A stretch of DNA of 64,000 bases from Devosia sp. Root436 (GTDB lineage: Bacteria; Pseudomonadota; Alphaproteobacteria; Rhizobiales; Devosiaceae), in the NCBI RefSeq assembly GCF_001426345.1, contig NZ_LMEM01000009.1, positions 124,001-188,000 of the forward strand, read 5' to 3'. Shown here in pieces: positions 41,792 through 50,271 of the stretch; the stretch's first letter is position 1; each line of letters starts with the position of its first letter. A program made the position numbers and the translations under genes. The notes beneath the pieces were generated by a model. It had not been told where the DNA came from and did no database searches. It saw only the letters and a list, made by a program, of their open reading frames with translations.

Positions 41792-43417
41792 ATGGCGCGT
41801 GCGCCTGCCAAACCTGCGGCCAGAACCGCTGCGCCGCGCAAGCGTGCGCCAAAAACGGCCGCGCCAACGCCACCGCCCAAACCGCGTCTTTCCCTGCCCT
41901 CCATCGAAAGCGGCTCGACCCGGCTGCGCAAGGTCATCCTCAACCTCGCCTTCGTGCTGGCCATCCTGATCTTCATCCCGATCCTGTTCAGCCAGTTCCT
42001 GCGCAACCCGGTGCTGATCGAACCCATTGCCGTGCCCGAAGCGCTGGTGATCCGCGGCCTAACGCCCGAAGTCGTGGCCAGCCGCCTGTGGGACGGGCTG
42101 CGTGACGCCAATGCGCTGGCGCGCACCTCCAAGGAAAGCGTCGCCGCCATTCCCAATAGCCAGCGCGTGCAATTCGCCGTGCCCGAAGTCGGCCTCTCGA
42201 TGGATTCCATCGTCCGCCAGACCCGCCAGTTCTTCAACCTGCACCAGACGCGCATTGCCGGCGAATTCGTCTGCGCCGACGCCGCCTGCGCCCCCGAAGG
42301 CATGCTGCTGCGCCTGCGCGTGCTGCGTGGCGGCAGCGACGTCATCGACCTGCCCGCCGTGGGCCAGCAGGATTTGCGCCGCTACTTTACCGGCGCGGCC
42401 ATCCAGATCTTGTCGATCCTGGACCCCTTCGTCGCCGTCTCGGCCATTGCCGAAACCGAGCCGGTGCGCGCCACCGCCCTGGCCCGCCGGCTGATCCGCC
42501 AGCACCATCCCGATGCCAAATGGGCGCATAACCTCATCGGCAACCTGCGCTCCACCGCTGGCGACTATCGCCCCGCCCTTGCCGAATACCGCGCCGCGCT
42601 GGCGCTCGATCCGCAATTCACCATCGCCCAGGCCAATGCCGCCCGCGCCCTGCGGCAGCTGGGCGACCCGGTCGCCGCCCGCGCCGAGTATGATGCCATC
42701 CTGGCCCGCGATCCGGACTCGCCCGAAGTGCAGGAGGGCTATGCCGAGCTTGCCATCGGCGCCGGTAATATCGACCAAGCCATCACCTACCTGCAGCACG
42801 CCGCCGAAATCGAGCCGACCAGCCCGCACTATTTCGCCCGCATCGGCGAGGTCGAGATGGCTCGCGGCAATATGGACGTGGCCAGGGAATGGTTCACCCG
42901 GTCGCTGGCTGTCGATCCGGCCTATCCACTGGCGCTGACGCCCATGTTCACCCTCAAGCTGACCGGCATGGATTTCGCCGGTGGCGAGCAGCTGCTGCGC
43001 CGGGCGGCCGCCTTCGAGCCCGGCAGCGCCGAGGTGCAGGCCCTGCATGGCGCGGCCCTGAGCTTCCTCGACAAGCCGGACGAAGCGCTGGCCGCCTATG
43101 ATCGCGCCCTGGCCATCACGCCCGATGATACCGAACTGCTCTACCAGTCCGCCAATATGCTGCAGAATCTTGGCCGCCAGGCCGAGGCCGTCGAGCGGCT
43201 CAACCGGGCCATCACCCTCGACCCCTATAATCCTGCCCCGATCTTCTCGCGCGCCACCTCGCTCGCCGTCACCGGCCACAATGCCGAGGCCCGCGCCGAT
43301 TTCCTGCGCGTACTCGAACTCGATACGTCAGGCACCCAATACGGCTCCATGGCCGAGAATTTCATCGGCATTCTCGATGGCCTCGACGCCGCCGCGGCCG
43401 GGGAGACGGCTGAATGA
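41792..43417 (+). CDS. membrane-anchored TPR protein, paralogue 1
   Basis: A 541-residue protein. A Lys/Pro/Ala-rich cytoplasmic N-terminus is followed by one membrane segment (about 48-66, VILNLAFVLAILIFIPILF), an uncharacterised domain (75-230) and about eight TPR units (from about 245). The domain has IEPIAVPEAL, TPEVVASRLWDGL and AIPNSQRVQF, and a CX4C pair (Cys161, Cys166), consistent with a periplasmic disulfide. GGGGAG lies before the ATG. It overlaps paralogue 2 by 4 bp (ATGA). The domain recalls the N-terminal modules of some rhizobial TPR or cyclase-related proteins, but I cannot name it. Confidence 0.85.
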   Translation: MARAPAKPAARTAAPRKRAPKTAAPTPPPKPRLSLPSIESGSTRLRKVILNLAFVLAILIFIPILFSQFLRNPVLIEPIAVPEALVIRGLTPEVVASRLWDGLRDANALARTSKESVAAIPNSQRVQFAVPEVGLSMDSIVRQTRQFFNLHQTRIAGEFVCADAACAPEGMLLRLRVLRGGSDVIDLPAVGQQDLRRYFTGAAIQILSILDPFVAVSAIAETEPVRATALARRLIRQHHPDAKWAHNLIGNLRSTAGDYRPALAEYRAALALDPQFTIAQANAARALRQLGDPVAARAEYDAILARDPDSPEVQEGYAELAIGAGNIDQAITYLQHAAEIEPTSPHYFARIGEVEMARGNMDVAREWFTRSLAVDPAYPLALTPMFTLKLTGMDFAGGEQLLRRAAAFEPGSAEVQALHGAALSFLDKPDEALAAYDRALAITPDDTELLYQSANMLQNLGRQAEAVERLNRAITLDPYNPAPIFSRATSLAVTGHNAEARADFLRVLELDTSGTQYGSMAENFIGILDGLDAAAAGETAE

Positions 43418-44937
43418 CCGGGACCCCGCCCCGCCCGCTGAGTCTCATCGGCATCGAGGCCATGTCCTCGACCCTGCGCACCATGTTCATCAATGTCGGC
43501 TTTTTCGTCGCCATGCTGCTGCTGATCCCGGCACTGACCAGCCAGTTCTCGGCCAATGCCGTGGTCATCGAGCCCATTGCCGTACCCGAGGCGCTGGCAG
43601 CGCGCGGCTTCACCCCCGAAGTCGCCGCCAACCGCCTGTGGGACGGGCTGCAGGATTTCGCCCGCACCGCCAGCGTGGCTCGCACCACCATCGTCGCCAT
43701 TCCCAACAGCCAGCGGGTCGAATTCTCCCTGCCCGATACCGGCATATCCGTCGACTCGGTCGCCAAGCAGGTGCGGCAGTTCTTCGGCAGTTATGAAACC
43801 CACATTGCCGGGGAAATCATCTGCGAAACGGCCGATTGCGCGTCCACCGGCCTGCGCCTGCGCCTGCGGGTCATTCGTGGCACCACCGAAATCGTCGACC
43901 TGCCCCCGATCGGCGCCGAGTCCGAACCGGACTATTTCCGCGACGCCGCGGCGGGTGTGTTCGACGTGCTCGATCCCTTCGTCGCCATCGCCGCCCGCGC
44001 CATCACCGACCCGGAAGGCGCCGCCACCCGCGCCCGGCGCCTCGCCATCGGCAATCACCCCGACGCCAAATGGGCGCATAACCTGCTCGGCGACATCGCC
44101 CGCAATGCCGGCGACACTGACACCGCCATCGCCGACTATCGCGCCGCTTTGGCGCTCGACGCCGGTTTCAACATCGCCCGCATCAACCTGGCCCGCGTCC
44201 TGGCCGCCGGCGGCGACCTGCCCGGCGCCGACGCAGCCCTGGCCGAAGCCCAGGCGCTGGAGCCACAGGCCGTGAGCCTGCCCACGGCGCGGGCCGATAT
44301 CGAACTGGCGCGCGGCGACAAGGAAGCGGCCATCGCTGCCTTCCTCACCGCCGCCGAACGCGACCCGGTCAACCCGGCGCCGCTGGCGCGGGCCGGTGAA
44401 CTCGAGCTGCAGCTTGGCCACACCAAGGCGGCCGTCACCCATCTCGAAGAGGCGCTCGATCTCGACCCCGGCCATGCCGATGCCCTGCGCCTGCTTGGCG
44501 GCGCCTATCGCGCCGATGGCGACCTGGCAGCGGCCGAACGGCTGTTCAAGGATTGGGCCGACTACGTGCCCAACAGCGTGGAAGCCCATCTGACGCTGGC
44601 CGAGCTGCTGCTGGAGCGTGGCGATCGCGAGGATGCCGTCGAGCATTACGATCGGCTGGTCGCGCTCGATCCGGCCAATCCCGCCTACGCGCTGGCGCGC
44701 GCCCAGGCGCTGCTCGATCTGGGCCGCTATGCCCAGGCCATCGATGGCCTGACGCCCCTTGCCGATGCCGAACCAGCCGAGCCGATGGCAATATTGCTGT
44801 TGGCCAAAATCCAGCAGGCCGCCGGCCGCAATGAGCGCGCCGCCGAGCGCTATCGGCAATTCCTCGAGATCGCGCCGGACTCACCCGACCGCGAGGCGGT
44901 CGAAGCCGCGCTGGCAAGCCTGGCTTCCACGGACTAA
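43414..44937 (+). CDS. membrane-anchored TPR protein, paralogue 2
   Basis: A 507-residue paralogue of the preceding gene. A short cytoplasmic N-terminus, one membrane segment (about 25-42), the same domain (IEPIAVPEAL, TPEVAANRLWDGL, AIPNSQRVEF, Cys137 and Cys142 as CX4C), HPDAKWAHNL and YRAALALD shared nearly word for word, then about eight TPR units. The start overlaps the stop of paralogue 1, so both are made from one message and probably work together. The TPR parts have diverged more than the membrane-proximal domain, suggesting different partners. Function unknown. Confidence 0.85.
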   Translation: MTGTPPRPLSLIGIEAMSSTLRTMFINVGFFVAMLLLIPALTSQFSANAVVIEPIAVPEALAARGFTPEVAANRLWDGLQDFARTASVARTTIVAIPNSQRVEFSLPDTGISVDSVAKQVRQFFGSYETHIAGEIICETADCASTGLRLRLRVIRGTTEIVDLPPIGAESEPDYFRDAAAGVFDVLDPFVAIAARAITDPEGAATRARRLAIGNHPDAKWAHNLLGDIARNAGDTDTAIADYRAALALDAGFNIARINLARVLAAGGDLPGADAALAEAQALEPQAVSLPTARADIELARGDKEAAIAAFLTAAERDPVNPAPLARAGELELQLGHTKAAVTHLEEALDLDPGHADALRLLGGAYRADGDLAAAERLFKDWADYVPNSVEAHLTLAELLLERGDREDAVEHYDRLVALDPANPAYALARAQALLDLGRYAQAIDGLTPLADAEPAEPMAILLLAKIQQAAGRNERAAERYRQFLEIAPDSPDREAVEAALASLASTD

Positions 44938-44944
44938 CCCGCTG

Positions 44945-44972
44945 CGTCATCCCCGCGAAAGCGGGGATCTCG
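44945..44972. repeat. short CATCCCCGCGAAAGCGGGGAT hairpin repeat
   Basis: TCATCCCCGC and GCGGGGATC form a stem with a GAAA loop, of the same family as 19632. It lies just after paralogue 2 and facing rarD, so it may end both transcripts. Confidence 0.75.
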
Positions 44973-45003
44973 CTTTGCGATGCACCACCAACAGGGATTC
45001 GTC

Positions 45004-45954
45004 CTAAGCCGCCACCCGCGCCCGGCGCCGGAAACTGTCATAGCTGAACACCATCAGCGACACCCAGATCAGCGCGAAACTCAGCAGTCGCAGCCCGTTG
45101 AGATGCTCGCCGAACAGGAAGATCGCCACCAGGAACTGGATCGACGGCGCAATATACTGGAACATGCCGATCGTGGTCAGCCGCAGCCGGCGCACCGCAA
45201 AGGCAAACAGCAGCAGCGGAATGGCCGTCGCCGGCCCGCTCAGCACCATCAGCGTCATGAGGTAGGGATCGGCGTGAACGCCCGGGCCCGTGGTGATGAA
45301 GGTATAGAGGATGAAGCCCAGAGCCACCGGCGTCAGCATGGCCGTTTCGGCAAACAGGCCCGTCGCCGGCCCCAGATGCGCGGTCTTGCGGAAATAGCCG
45401 TAAAAGCCGAAGGACAGCGCCAGCCCCAGCGCGATGAACGGAACGCTGCCCAGCCCCACCGCCTGGATGCCGATGGCCACGACGGCGATCAGGATGGAAA
45501 TGGTCTGCAGCCGGTTCTGCCGCTCGCCCAGCAGGATCATTCCCATCAGCACATTGACCAGCGGATTGATGAAATAGCCGAAGCTGGCTTCCAGCACCTG
45601 CCCGGTTTCCACCGCCCACACGTAAAGCAGCCAGTTTCCCGCCAGCAAGACGGCAGAAAGCAGCGTGCCAAACGCACGCTTTCTGTCGGCAAACAGCGCG
45701 CGGACCTCGCCGAAGCCGCCCGAAAACGCCAGGATTGCCGCCAGCAGCACCAGCGACCACACGGTGCGCTCGGCCACGATCAGCACCGAGCCGGCCGCCT
45801 CGACCGCACGGAACAGCAGCGGCAGGAAACCCCACAGCGTATAGGCGGCCAAAGCCGCCAGCACGCCGTTGCGGCCATCGCTCGCAGCAGGCTGGGATGG
45901 AGCGGACACCTCGGCCGGCGCAATGGCCTCCGGCGCGGATTCTGGAAGGGACAT
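45004..45954 (-). CDS. rarD: EamA-family transporter RarD
   Basis: A 316-residue protein with about ten membrane segments in two EamA halves. RarD-specific stretches: LAAYTLWGFLPLLFRAVEAA at the beginning, AERTVWSLVLL, NWLLYVWAVETGQVLEASFGYFINPLVNVL, and QYIAPSIQFLVAIFLFGEHL. The E. coli protein is linked to chloramphenicol sensitivity; the transported compound is unknown. The ATG was chosen for the GGAG upstream; an in-frame start 15 bp earlier is possible. An unusually long Ala/Pro-rich N-terminus (about 30 residues) precedes segment 1. Confidence 0.9.
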   Translation of the reverse strand: MSLPESAPEAIAPAEVSAPSQPAASDGRNGVLAALAAYTLWGFLPLLFRAVEAAGSVLIVAERTVWSLVLLAAILAFSGGFGEVRALFADRKRAFGTLLSAVLLAGNWLLYVWAVETGQVLEASFGYFINPLVNVLMGMILLGERQNRLQTISILIAVVAIGIQAVGLGSVPFIALGLALSFGFYGYFRKTAHLGPATGLFAETAMLTPVALGFILYTFITTGPGVHADPYLMTLMVLSGPATAIPLLLFAFAVRRLRLTTIGMFQYIAPSIQFLVAIFLFGEHLNGLRLLSFALIWVSLMVFSYDSFRRRARVAA

Positions 45955-46151
45955 AGAAAAACTCCGCATCCCGAACGGGATGCCTGAAAGCCCCCTGATA
46001 CCAGTCCCGCTCAGCTCCGGCCAATCAGACTTTGTGATCCCGCCACCTTGCAAAGCTGATGGGTGCCGCCAACCTTTTGTCCACTAGGGCGTTGATTCAG
46101 CGGCGCCGCTTCGGCGCTCCCACCCACGACCAGACCAGCAGGAGCTCATTC

Positions 46152-46601
46152 ATGAAAAAGACCGTCACCTGGGTTTTGATCGCCGACGGCGCACAGGCGC
46201 GTGTCCTCGAAAACACCGGTCCGGGCAAGGGGCTCAAGCAGGTGGAAGGTCTCGATTGGGCCATCGAGCCATTGCAGGCGCAGGAGATCGTGACCGACCG
46301 TCCGGGCAGCAGGGGCGGTGGCGGCAGCTTCAGCCGCGGCGGCATGGAGCCCCGCACCGACCCGGTGGAACACCGCGAGGCCGAATTCGTGCGTTCGGTT
46401 GCGGCCACGCTGGACCGCAAGCATCAGCAGGGCGCCTTCCAGCGCCTCGTGATCGCCGCCGCCCCCACCGCCTTGGGCGACATCCGCCAGGCCATTTCCC
46501 CCGCGGTGAAGAAAACGGTAGTCGCCGAGTTGAACAAGGACCTCACCAACACGCCCACACCCCAGCTCGACCAGCACCTGGACGGCATAATCGCGACCTG
46601 A
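46152..46601 (+). CDS. host attachment protein (AtsE/BaeRF-like)
   Basis: A 149-residue protein of the family annotated as required for attachment to host cells (PF10116): WVLIADGAQARVLENTGPGKGLKQVEG at the start, HREAEFVRSVAATLDRKHQQGAFQRLVIAAAPTALGDIRQAI in the middle, and ELNKDLTNTP near the end. Members belong to the baeRF group related to translation release factors; the attachment phenotype came from Agrobacterium and the biochemistry is unknown. The ATG follows AGGAGCTCATTC. It has a Gly-rich loop (RGGGGSFSRGG) in the middle. Confidence 0.82.
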   Translation: MKKTVTWVLIADGAQARVLENTGPGKGLKQVEGLDWAIEPLQAQEIVTDRPGSRGGGGSFSRGGMEPRTDPVEHREAEFVRSVAATLDRKHQQGAFQRLVIAAAPTALGDIRQAISPAVKKTVVAELNKDLTNTPTPQLDQHLDGIIAT

Positions 46602-46637
46602 CAGCGAATTTCCTTTGAAATTCAATGTATTAACGAC

Positions 46638-46673
46638 AAAAGCCGATTCAGCCTGCCAGCAGGTTGAATCGGC
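46638..46673 (-). terminator. strong hairpin terminator between convergent genes
   Basis: GCCGATTCAGCCTG and CAGGTTGAATCGGC pair over 14 bp with one wobble and a 4-nt loop. On the minus strand the stem is followed by TTTTG, so it should end the alpha/beta hydrolase transcript, and the stem may also affect the host-attachment gene from the other side. Confidence 0.8.
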
Positions 46674-46740
46674 CTCTCAATGTCTTGAATCGATCGTTTA
46701 GCGCATTGAACCGGGATACGAAGCGAGCGAGAAGCGCGCG

Positions 46741-47586
46741 CTAATGCGCTGACTCGTCGTCGCTTTCCTCCCCGTCATCTCCCTCGATCGCGTCGAGGAA
46801 TTCCAGCAGCATGGAATTGACCAGTTCCGGCCGCTCGATGCTGGGAATATGCGCCACCCCCTCCAGCACCGCGGCAAAGGCATTGGGCATTTCTTCTGAC
46901 AGATGCTCGTGCCGGTCGATCAGCGCGGTAAAATCCTCATCGCCCACCAGCAGCAGTGTCGGTGCGCGGACCTCGCCGACGCGCGGCCAGGCGGCTGGCG
47001 GACGCTCCTCCTGCGTCAGGTCAGGCTTGCCCAGCGCGATGGCGTTCATATCGAAAAACAACTCGCGCACCGCGCCACCGACCCGCCCGCTTTTCGCCCG
47101 CGGCCCATCGAGCCATTCGTGCGCCTGCACCCGGTTGAGCATGTCACGGTCGCCACGCTCCCACGCATCTTCCTCGGCCGCCTCGATCATCTGCTCGACC
47201 TGTGTCGCGCTCCACGGCGCCCCGGTGACCGAGGTGCCGATCAGCACCAGCCCGATAACCCGCCCCGGATGGCGCAGCGCAAAATCCAGCGCCAACCCGC
47301 CGCCCATCGAGCAGCCGACAAACACCGCGGCATGGATATCGAGCGAAGCCAGCACGGCCTCCAGGTCATCGACGTGGTTGAAGGTTTCGTCCGGACTTTC
47401 CGTCTCGCCATAGCCACGCCGATCATAGGCGATGGCCTGCCAGCCTTCCTCGGCCACGACAGCCATCTGGCTCTGCCACATGCGCTTGTCGCAGACCCCG
47501 GCATGCAGGAACACCACGGGCAGGCCCTCGCCCACCTGCCATCCGGCCAGCGCGGCCCGGCCGACGGTCACCGAAAACGCAGTCAT
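46741..47586 (-). CDS. alpha/beta hydrolase
   Basis: A 281-residue alpha/beta hydrolase fold protein. Oxyanion region VVFLHAGVCDKRMW (HAG rather than HGG), nucleophile elbow VGCSMGGG with the catalytic Ser, Asp in LLLVGDEDF, and His in EGVAHIPSIERPELV. It resembles the 3-oxoadipate enol-lactonase/haloperoxidase-like group, with substrate unknown. The tail is very acidic (EGDDGEESDDE). The start is at MTAFSVTVGRAALAG; a longer frame has no ribosome site. It is followed by a strong terminator and preceded closely by the small secreted protein gene. Confidence 0.85.
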   Translation of the reverse strand: MTAFSVTVGRAALAGWQVGEGLPVVFLHAGVCDKRMWQSQMAVVAEEGWQAIAYDRRGYGETESPDETFNHVDDLEAVLASLDIHAAVFVGCSMGGGLALDFALRHPGRVIGLVLIGTSVTGAPWSATQVEQMIEAAEEDAWERGDRDMLNRVQAHEWLDGPRAKSGRVGGAVRELFFDMNAIALGKPDLTQEERPPAAWPRVGEVRAPTLLLVGDEDFTALIDRHEHLSEEMPNAFAAVLEGVAHIPSIERPELVNSMLLEFLDAIEGDDGEESDDESAH

Positions 47587-47614
47587 CGCATCCACTCCGG
47601 CTTGCGTCCGCCGG

Positions 47615-47947
47615 CTATTGCTCGACCAGCACGCAGAATTCGAATTCGTCGCCGCGCGCCCAGCAGCCGGGCCTGCCATCCACGGCGCGGAAGTCGCGCA
47701 ATTCGTCCGGCACCTGCCCCGGCCCGGCATCCGCCGCGATCAGGAAAGCCGTACCCACGCCTTCCTCCACCAGCGTAAAGGCAAAGGTCTTGCCGTCAGG
47801 CAGGGCAAAGGTCAGCCCGCCGCCATCCAGCGCCACATCGCAATCGAACGTGTCATACCCGGTAACCGTACACTGCCCCGGCGCGCCCGCCGCCAGCGTC
47901 ACCATCCCGCCCGTAGCAGCGACCATGACCGCGGCCGCCCAAATCAT
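47615..47947 (-). CDS. small secreted hypothetical protein with four Cys
   Basis: A 110-residue protein with a signal peptide (MIWAAAVMVAATGGMVTLAAGAPG). The mature part has four Cys, two early (QCTVTGYDTFDCDV) and two late (RPGCWARGDEFEFCVLVEQ), likely forming two disulfides. It reads as a compact beta-rich domain with no family I recognise. It ends 28 bp before the hydrolase start and is probably in the same transcript. Confidence 0.7.
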   Translation of the reverse strand: MIWAAAVMVAATGGMVTLAAGAPGQCTVTGYDTFDCDVALDGGGLTFALPDGKTFAFTLVEEGVGTAFLIAADAGPGQVPDELRDFRAVDGRPGCWARGDEFEFCVLVEQ

Positions 47948-48280
47948 CCGTTTCAAGTCTTGCCCCCAGAGCAATCAGCCAGTGCAGTACCGTGGTTCTC
48001 TCTTAGCGCGGGAATGTGGGGGTGTCGCGGATTTTTGCGCCCACAGGTGAACAGAAGAACAAGCAGGCATGCCCAGACGCCCGCCGGTCACGCGTTTGTC
48101 GCGTCGCATGCCAAGGCCGGCAGCGAAGGCGAACCCCCAAGCGATCGCCGCCCCGTGTGTGGAGTGATGGGAGGAGGATCCGGGAGGATTTGGCGAGGGA
48201 TAAGTTGGATAAGGGTTGGTGGCTTACGCCCCCCACGCGAAGCCTTGACCCTCGACTGATATATCGATATTTGTCGATAT
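47948..48280. other. 333-bp intergenic gap before the ars operon
   Basis: No convincing gene on either strand: frames of 60-115 codons exist but use unlike composition and have no ribosome sites. The stretch is purine-rich in parts (GGAGTGATGGGAGGAGGATC near 48160). The last 40 bp carry the arsR promoter. Nothing else is recognised. Confidence 0.5.
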
Positions 48281-48282
48281 AT
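48245..48282 (+). promoter_or_regulatory. arsR promoter and operator
   Basis: ATATATCGA (48259-48267) and TCGATATAT (48274-48282) are perfect 9-bp inverted arms with a 6-bp spacer; the right arm includes the first two bases of the arsR ATG. A -35-like TTGACC is at 48245 and TATTTG at 48268 is a possible -10 with 17-bp spacing, putting the transcript start at or next to the ATG. No ribosome site is visible, so a leaderless mRNA is possible. Confidence 0.75.
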
Positions 48283-48637
48283 GGAATCAAATCACGCCAT
48301 AGAGGTATTCGCCGCCCTGTCGCAGGCAACGCGCCTCGATACCTTTCGACTGCTCATGGAACATGAGCCCGAAGGCCTCGCGGCAGGTGAGATCGCACGC
48401 CGCCTCGATGTCCCGCAGAACACCATGTCCAGCCACCTGGCTATTCTGACACGTGCCGGACTTATCGAATCGGAACGCCACAGCCGGTCGATCGTCTATC
48501 GGGCTGTCGTCGAGCGCGTCCGGGAGATTGCCAGCTTCCTGGTGCAGGACTGCTGCGGCGGCCGCCCCGAGTTGTGCGAGCACTTGGTTGCCGAATTCAC
48601 CCCGTGCTGTTCCCCGATGGAGCCGAGCCATGCCTGA
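48281..48637 (+). CDS. arsR: arsenic-responsive repressor ArsR
   Basis: A 118-residue ArsR/SmtB winged helix (FAALSQATRLDTFRLL, VPQNTMSSHLAILTRAGLIE). The usual ELCVCDL site in helix 3 is missing. Instead the C-terminal end holds Cys91, Cys92, Cys99, Cys109 and Cys110 (DCCGGRPELC and TPCCSP), like the C-terminal arsenite site of Acidithiobacillus-type ArsR (CC-x5-C there, CC-x6-C here). The palindrome at its start codon suits autorepression. The following gene overlaps by 8 bp. Confidence 0.93.
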   Translation: MESNHAIEVFAALSQATRLDTFRLLMEHEPEGLAAGEIARRLDVPQNTMSSHLAILTRAGLIESERHSRSIVYRAVVERVREIASFLVQDCCGGRPELCEHLVAEFTPCCSPMEPSHA

Positions 48638-49157
48638 CCGCGTCTACAACGTCCTGTTTCTCTGTACCGGCAATTCAGCCCGATCGATCCTGGGCGAGGC
48701 CGTCCTCAACCACGTCGGCCAGGGTCGCTTCCGAGCGTACTCCGCCGGCTCCGCGCCGAAGGGTGAGGTGCACCCCATGACGCTGGAAATCCTCGAGAAG
48801 GTTGGCATCCCCACCAAAGGCCTGCGCTCGAAGGCCTGGGACGAGTTCGCCGTGCCGGGTGCGCCCAAGATGGATTTCATCTTCACCGTCTGCGACAACG
48901 CCGCCGGCGAGTCTTGCCCCAACTGGCCCGGCCAGCCGATGACGGCCCATTGGGGCATCGAAGATCCTGCCGCCGTACAGGGTCACGAGTTCAAGCAGCG
49001 AGCCGCGTTCGAGGACGCCTTGCGATATCTTCGCAACCGGATCGGCGCTTTCACCAACCTGCCACTCGCCAGCATCGATCGCATGGCCCTGAACTCCAAG
49101 CTCGAGAGCATCGGCGCCATGGACGGAACGACGACCAAGTCGTCGAACGTCGCCTGA
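48630..49157 (+). CDS. arsC: arsenate reductase ArsC, low-molecular-weight phosphatase type
   Basis: A 175-residue protein of the LMW-PTP-like, thioredoxin-coupled arsenate reductase family. Catalytic loop CTGNSAR (Cys12 to Arg18) in VLFLCTGNSARS, and downstream cysteine in VCDNAAGESCPNW. It reduces arsenate to arsenite in the cytosol. It starts inside arsR and shares TGATG with aqpS. The C-terminal tail (KLESIGAMDGTTTKSS) is longer than in short family members. Confidence 0.9.
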   Translation: MPDRVYNVLFLCTGNSARSILGEAVLNHVGQGRFRAYSAGSAPKGEVHPMTLEILEKVGIPTKGLRSKAWDEFAVPGAPKMDFIFTVCDNAAGESCPNWPGQPMTAHWGIEDPAAVQGHEFKQRAAFEDALRYLRNRIGAFTNLPLASIDRMALNSKLESIGAMDGTTTKSSNVA

Positions 49158-49852
49158 TGATCGATCTTCCCCGCCGCCTCGCCGCCGAGGCCCTTGGCAC
49201 CGGCATCCTGGTGGCAGCTGTCATTGGCTCGGGCATCATGGCCGAGACCCTGACAAACGACGTGGCGCTGGCATTGCTCGCGAACACCATCGCAACCGGC
49301 GCAATCTTGGTCGTGCTGATCAGCACGCTCGGGCCGATCTCGGGGGCCCACTTCAACCCGGCGGTGTCGCTGGTCTTCGCGCTGCGCCGCGAGCTGTCGG
49401 CCCGGGACGCTGCCCTTTATGCCGCGGTGCAGGTCGCTGGTGGTATTATCGGCGCCGTCATTGCCCATTCGATGTTCGAGCTGCCGCTGCTACAGGCGTC
49501 GACCAAGATCCGCACCGGCGGAGCACAGTGGTTCTCCGAAGGCGTTGCGACCTTCGGGCTAGTGGCCATCATCCTTGCCGGCATTCAATTCGAGCGAAAG
49601 GCGGTGCCGATGCTGGTGGGTTTATACATCACGGCGGCCTACTGGTTTACGGCGTCGACCTCGTTCGCCAACCCGGCCGTGGCGATCGCCCGCTCCCTTA
49701 CCGACACTTTCTCCGGCATACGTCCGCTCGACCTGCCGGGGTTCGTCATCGCCCAGATGGCCGGCGCTCTGGTCGCCCTGGCCCTGATGTCCTGGCTCCT
49801 GCGCGTGCCGGGTTCGAGCGACCTCCCCATCAACCCGGAAGACCGAGCATGA
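49157..49852 (+). CDS. aqpS: aquaglyceroporin AqpS (arsenite channel)
   Basis: A 231-residue MIP-family channel with six membrane segments. Both half-helix motifs are intact: NPA in GAHFNPAVSL and in FANPAVAIARS. In rhizobial ars operons (arsR-aqpS-arsC-arsH in Sinorhizobium) this channel lets arsenite leave the cell down its gradient after reduction. The position after an arsenate reductase, with overlapping codons on both sides, supports that role here. Confidence 0.9.
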   Translation: MIDLPRRLAAEALGTGILVAAVIGSGIMAETLTNDVALALLANTIATGAILVVLISTLGPISGAHFNPAVSLVFALRRELSARDAALYAAVQVAGGIIGAVIAHSMFELPLLQASTKIRTGGAQWFSEGVATFGLVAIILAGIQFERKAVPMLVGLYITAAYWFTASTSFANPAVAIARSLTDTFSGIRPLDLPGFVIAQMAGALVALALMSWLLRVPGSSDLPINPEDRA

Positions 49853-50271
49853 CCGTCACCATCTATCACAACCCCGAGTGCGGCACGTCCCGCAACACTC
49901 TCGCGATGATCCGCCAATCCGGGGCAGAGCCTACCGTCATCGAGTACCTCAAGACGCCGCCGAGCCGCGAGCGGATCATGGAACTGGTAGCCGCTGCCGG
50001 CATCCCGCTGCGGGATGCCTTGCGCAAGAAGGACACGCCTTATGCGGCGCTCGGCCTGGGCGACGCCGGCTTGTCCGACCAGGCGCTGCTCGACGCCATC
50101 GAGGCGCACCCGATCCTGTTGAATCGTCCCTTCGTGGAAACGCCGGTCGGCACCCGCCTGTGCCGCCCGTCCGAGGTAGTGCTCGACATCCTGGAGAACC
50201 CCGATATCGGGCCGTTCACCAAGGAGGACGGGGAGGTCATCATAGACGCAGAAGGGAAGCGTATTGCCTGA
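49849..50271 (+). CDS. arsC: arsenate reductase ArsC, glutaredoxin-coupled type
   Basis: A 140-residue ArsC of the plasmid R773 type: catalytic Cys in [31 protein letters not shown], the Arg in LLRK-like and [18 protein letters not shown] regions that bind arsenate. Electrons come from glutathione/glutaredoxin. It is unrelated to the LMW-PTP-type enzyme two genes upstream, so the operon encodes two independent arsenate reductases. ATG overlaps the aqpS stop by 4 bp. Confidence 0.93.
   Translation: MTVTIYHNPECGTSRNTLAMIRQSGAEPTVIEYLKTPPSRERIMELVAAAGIPLRDALRKKDTPYAALGLGDAGLSDQALLDAIEAHPILLNRPFVETPVGTRLCRPSEVVLDILENPDIGPFTKEDGEVIIDAEGKRIA

Noticed and set aside
48003..48366. Overlapping open frames on both strands in the ars leader
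   Set aside because: No ribosome sites and no family; they run through the arsR promoter and operator.
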